A stretch of 64,000 nucleotides of DNA from an uncultured Pelagibacteraceae bacterium (GTDB taxonomy: Bacteria; Pseudomonadota; Alphaproteobacteria; Pelagibacterales; Pelagibacteraceae). Each line of letters starts with the position of its first letter. The stretch's first letter is position 1. The DNA is taken from positions 1 to 64,000 of the forward strand of contig CACFOR010000001.1 in assembly GCA_902567785.1 (NCBI GenBank). Direction: 5' to 3'. Positions 61,928 to 64,000 of the stretch are shown here, one piece after another. Made by a program: the position numbers and the translations under genes. The notes under the pieces were generated by a model that was given only the letters and a program-made list of their open reading frames with translations, made no database searches and had not been told where the DNA came from.

Positions 61928-63124
61928 TTATTTTAAATTTTTGGCCACCCATTTATGAAAATGATGAGTGGGATTATCCATAACAGGTGAAAAATTACCT
62001 CCATTATATGCAGGTGAATTTCTTCCTTTTTGCATACCTTCAATTATATTTAAATCTTCTTTTTGAACAATTTGCCAAAGTTTTAAATTTTGCTTTCTAA
62101 GATTTTTAAACTTTTTTGAAAAAGCTGCTTCATTACCAACATAATATATCTCCATGTGTTCTATAGTTAATTCATGATTAATTGGTTCTAACCAAAAAGC
62201 GTAATAATGATCTTTGTGAATAGCTAGCATTACATTTGGAAAAAGAGAAATATATTCTGCAATATTATTTTTTTCTCTTGGCCAGTTAGGGAAAGATGGA
62301 AGCTTATTTTTACCTTTTAAACGTGGATTGTAAACAGTAGTTCCTTGACCCGAGAATCTGTTTGGCAGACCTTGGATATGATAATGATCACTAATTTTTG
62401 AATAAGAATTTAATCCTGGATGTACCCATGGCAAATGATAACTCTCACAATAATTTTCAATTGCAAACTTCCAATTACATTTTACTTTCAATTGGAAGTA
62501 ACCAAAATCTTTTGAGTGCCTGATTAATTTCTGGTCTTTTTCTGGCCAGAATTTTGACCAACGATCTTTTAAAGGTTTGATATATTTGTCAAATGTGATT
62601 TCATTGTTAGAAATATTAACCATAATTAAATCTAGCCAAATATAAGAGCGAACTTCTTTAAGATTATTTAATGACTTATTAAAATTTTTTAATTCATGCT
62701 TGTTCATTCCTCCTAGATGTGGGGTGGATACAAGTTTACCATCCAGATTATATGACCATGAATGGTAGGGACATCGTAATACATTTTTTAACTTACATTT
62801 TTTTTGTAGAATTTTATAGCCTCTATGACTACAAACATTGTGATATACTTTAATTTTATTTTTATTAGTTCTTAATAAAATTAATGGTATCCCAAGTAGA
62901 TCAAAAGGTTTTACATCACCAGGGTTAGGTATGGAACTTGCCACACCAACCACCACCCATTTTTCTTCAAATATTTTTTTTCTTTCTATTTTTGTATATT
63001 CTTGATTGTTGTAACATTCATTAGGCAAGCCATGAGCTTTTTCAATTGATTTATTTACAATATCTAGCTTTTTTTTGTCTATTATTTTATAAATATTTTG
63101 ATGGCCGTTAAGCTTATACTTCAT
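61928..63124 (-). CDS. Rieske non-haem iron oxygenase, alpha subunit
   Basis: A 398-residue ring-hydroxylating-type oxygenase. Rieske [2Fe-2S] ligands are Cys98, His100, Cys118 and His121; the mononuclear iron site has His230 and His235 (YHLPWVH) with Asp357 as probable third ligand. The bridging position three residues before His230 is Glu227 rather than Asp, as reported for the carnitine oxygenase CntA. Relatives act on quaternary ammonium compounds (carnitine, glycine betaine, stachydrine). No reductase gene is adjacent. It heads the operon with egtD, suggesting action on a betaine such as hercynine. Confidence 0.88.
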   Translation of the reverse strand: MKYKLNGHQNIYKIIDKKKLDIVNKSIEKAHGLPNECYNNQEYTKIERKKIFEEKWVVVGVASSIPNPGDVKPFDLLGIPLILLRTNKNKIKVYHNVCSHRGYKILQKKCKLKNVLRCPYHSWSYNLDGKLVSTPHLGGMNKHELKNFNKSLNNLKEVRSYIWLDLIMVNISNNEITFDKYIKPLKDRWSKFWPEKDQKLIRHSKDFGYFQLKVKCNWKFAIENYCESYHLPWVHPGLNSYSKISDHYHIQGLPNRFSGQGTTVYNPRLKGKNKLPSFPNWPREKNNIAEYISLFPNVMLAIHKDHYYAFWLEPINHELTIEHMEIYYVGNEAAFSKKFKNLRKQNLKLWQIVQKEDLNIIEGMQKGRNSPAYNGGNFSPVMDNPTHHFHKWVAKNLK

Positions 63125-63148
63125 ACAAAAATCCTAACATTTTTGTAT
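63123..63148 (-). promoter_or_regulatory. Hairpin covering the Rieske start codon region
   Basis: ATACAAAAAT (63123-63132) and ATTTTTGTAT (63139-63148) are perfect 10-bp inverted copies with a 6-base loop. On the minus strand the loop holds GTTAGG, the probable ribosome site, and the stem runs into the ATG. The structure could sequester the start in RNA or be an operator in DNA. Confidence 0.45.
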
Positions 63149-63199
63149 AATTAGGCAATACATTACTCACCAAAAGAAAATTAATAAACTACGTTAAGC

Positions 63200-64000
63200 T
63201 TAGGCTTTGTCCTGATAGTCCTTTTGATGATTTGGAATATTTTTTCCTGTCCCAAACAACATATGATTAGTCATGTCTTCCCTGTATTTACTAGATGGCA
63301 CTGTTAATCCAACAGCTTCTGCTACTTGTCTAATTAACATTGGATTTGCTAAACAACATACCCCAAGATAATTTATACCAAGTTCAAAAGCTTCCTTTGC
63401 AAATTTACCAATCTCATATCTATTGCATTGCATAGGATCTAGGGCTGTAGGGAATGCCGTCTTGTAAGGACTATGGCATGTACAACCGTTATTATCTGGC
63501 AAATTAAAAAACGTAGGATGTTCTTCTGTAGTTCTTAGGTTAATAGGTAAGGCCGCTACATGACACTTTAAAGCTTTTCTTATTTCTTTTATATAAGGCA
63601 TCATTGTAGCTGGACCTCTAAAACAGTTCATTCCTACTACATCTCCTCCGCGTTGTTCTAGTTCTTTACAAGTATCTACTATTGAAACACCATCTCTCAT
63701 TATGTTTTGAGCCATGGGTGCAATAGTAATAACACATGGCAGACCAGTTTTTTTCATGACTTTTAAAGCTGTGTAAGCTTCTTCAGCGTAATAAAAAGTC
63801 TCTCCGATCAACATATCCGCTCCCTCATCAACAGCCCAACCAACCATTTCTGAAAACATTTTTTCAACTTCTTTATTTTTTGTTTTATCTTTATCATTCC
63901 AAATATTTGAATTAGAAATGTTTCCAGCCATAAGATTGGGTTCTTTTCCAATTGGATTATCTGCAACTTTTTTAGCAATTTTTAAAGCTGCTCTGTTAAG
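63200..64000 (-). CDS. bhmT: Betaine-homocysteine methyltransferase (5' end outside window)
   Basis: The frame is open to the right edge, so the N-terminal part is missing; about 267 C-terminal residues are visible. Zinc-binding cysteines occur in VVGMNCFRGPATM and GVCCLANP, as in homocysteine S-methyltransferases. GETFYYAEEAYTALKV and CVITIAPMAQ fit the barrel. It should move a methyl group from glycine betaine to homocysteine, giving methionine and dimethylglycine for the flavoproteins at 18085-25106. In SAR11 this gene can be controlled by a SAM-V riboswitch, but the leader lies outside the window. The Rieske operon follows after 75 bp on the same strand. Confidence 0.87.
   Translation of the reverse strand, partial: LNRAALKIAKKVADNPIGKEPNLMAGNISNSNIWNDKDKTKNKEVEKMFSEMVGWAVDEGADMLIGETFYYAEEAYTALKVMKKTGLPCVITIAPMAQNIMRDGVSIVDTCKELEQRGGDVVGMNCFRGPATMMPYIKEIRKALKCHVAALPINLRTTEEHPTFFNLPDNNGCTCHSPYKTAFPTALDPMQCNRYEIGKFAKEAFELGINYLGVCCLANPMLIRQVAEAVGLTVPSSKYREDMTNHMLFGTGKNIPNHQKDYQDKA

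Noticed and set aside
59784-63124. Ergothioneine biosynthesis operon
   Set aside because: EgtD alone is present. No EgtB-like sulfoxide synthase, EgtE lyase or rhodanese-type EanB is seen; the other genes are oxygenases and a GFA protein.
1-64000. CRISPR array, insertion sequence, integrase or attachment site
   Set aside because: No spaced direct repeats, transposase or integrase motifs, or flanking duplications were found on either strand.

Overview
The window looks like the chromosome of a streamlined marine alphaproteobacterium of the SAR11 clade (Candidatus Pelagibacter or a close relative). The DNA is very AT-rich, intergenic gaps are mostly 0-130 bp, and neighbouring genes often overlap or abut. 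The content centres on methylated amines, betaines and one-carbon units, as in SAR11. Taxonomy is inferred from content and style only; no rRNA, tRNA, CRISPR array, transposase or IS element was seen. No gene-free stretch exceeds 300 bp; the longest is about 217 bp (27317-27533).

Layout. 1-5152: a lipid/stress-type cluster (cyclopropane-fatty-acid-synthase-like methyltransferase cut by the window edge, DUF3833 lipoprotein, two SDR proteins, a phage-like DUF5872 protein, TspO) and a DAO-family flavoprotein. 5155-8693 (minus): NCS2 nucleobase permease, NAD-formate dehydrogenase, HPP membrane protein, IscU-like protein. 8774-15390 (plus): molybdenum cofactor genes moaC, moeA, moaA, moaD, moaE around a periplasmic sulfite dehydrogenase pair (sorA plus cytochrome c), ending with a pseudoazurin. 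15395-17951 (minus): two transporters and two small proteins. 18085-26709 (plus): two large dimethylglycine/sarcosine-dehydrogenase-like flavoproteins with a DmdA-like GcvT protein and a DMT transporter between them, then an inositol-phosphatase-like protein, a thioesterase and DUF1289. 26741-27316 (minus): two related membrane microproteins separated by strong hairpins. 27534-29718 (plus): cutA, YjbQ, aldehyde dehydrogenase.

29720-48700 is a methylated-amine island: a gmaS-type ligase, an Amt transporter with small membrane companions, a glutamate-synthase-like trio (mgsABC/glxBCD type), a second glutamine-synthetase relative, a DAO flavoprotein, TMAO demethylase (tdm), the TMAO ABC transporter (tmoX, tmoV, tmoW) and trimethylamine monooxygenase (tmm). 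48779-54576 holds an iron alcohol dehydrogenase, a peroxiredoxin, two class-I amidotransferases, adenine deaminase and formate-tetrahydrofolate ligase. 54674-59782 is a four-subunit sarcosine-oxidase/N-methylglutamate-dehydrogenase operon. 59784-63124 (minus) is an unusual operon: Rieske oxygenase, EgtD-type histidine methyltransferase, a BesD/HalD-like Fe(II)/2OG oxygenase and a GFA protein. A betaine-homocysteine methyltransferase runs off the right edge.

Together: TMA is oxidised to TMAO (Tmm) or TMAO is imported (TmoXVW), Tdm releases formaldehyde and dimethylamine, and methylamine nitrogen can enter glutamate through gamma-glutamylmethylamide and N-methylglutamate. Glycine betaine can pass through BHMT and the dimethylglycine/sarcosine flavoproteins. 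Methyl carbon is collected on tetrahydrofolate or burned through formate (fhs, NAD-formate dehydrogenase). The most novel-looking element is the EgtD-Rieske-2OG operon, which suggests unreported chemistry on histidine betaine.
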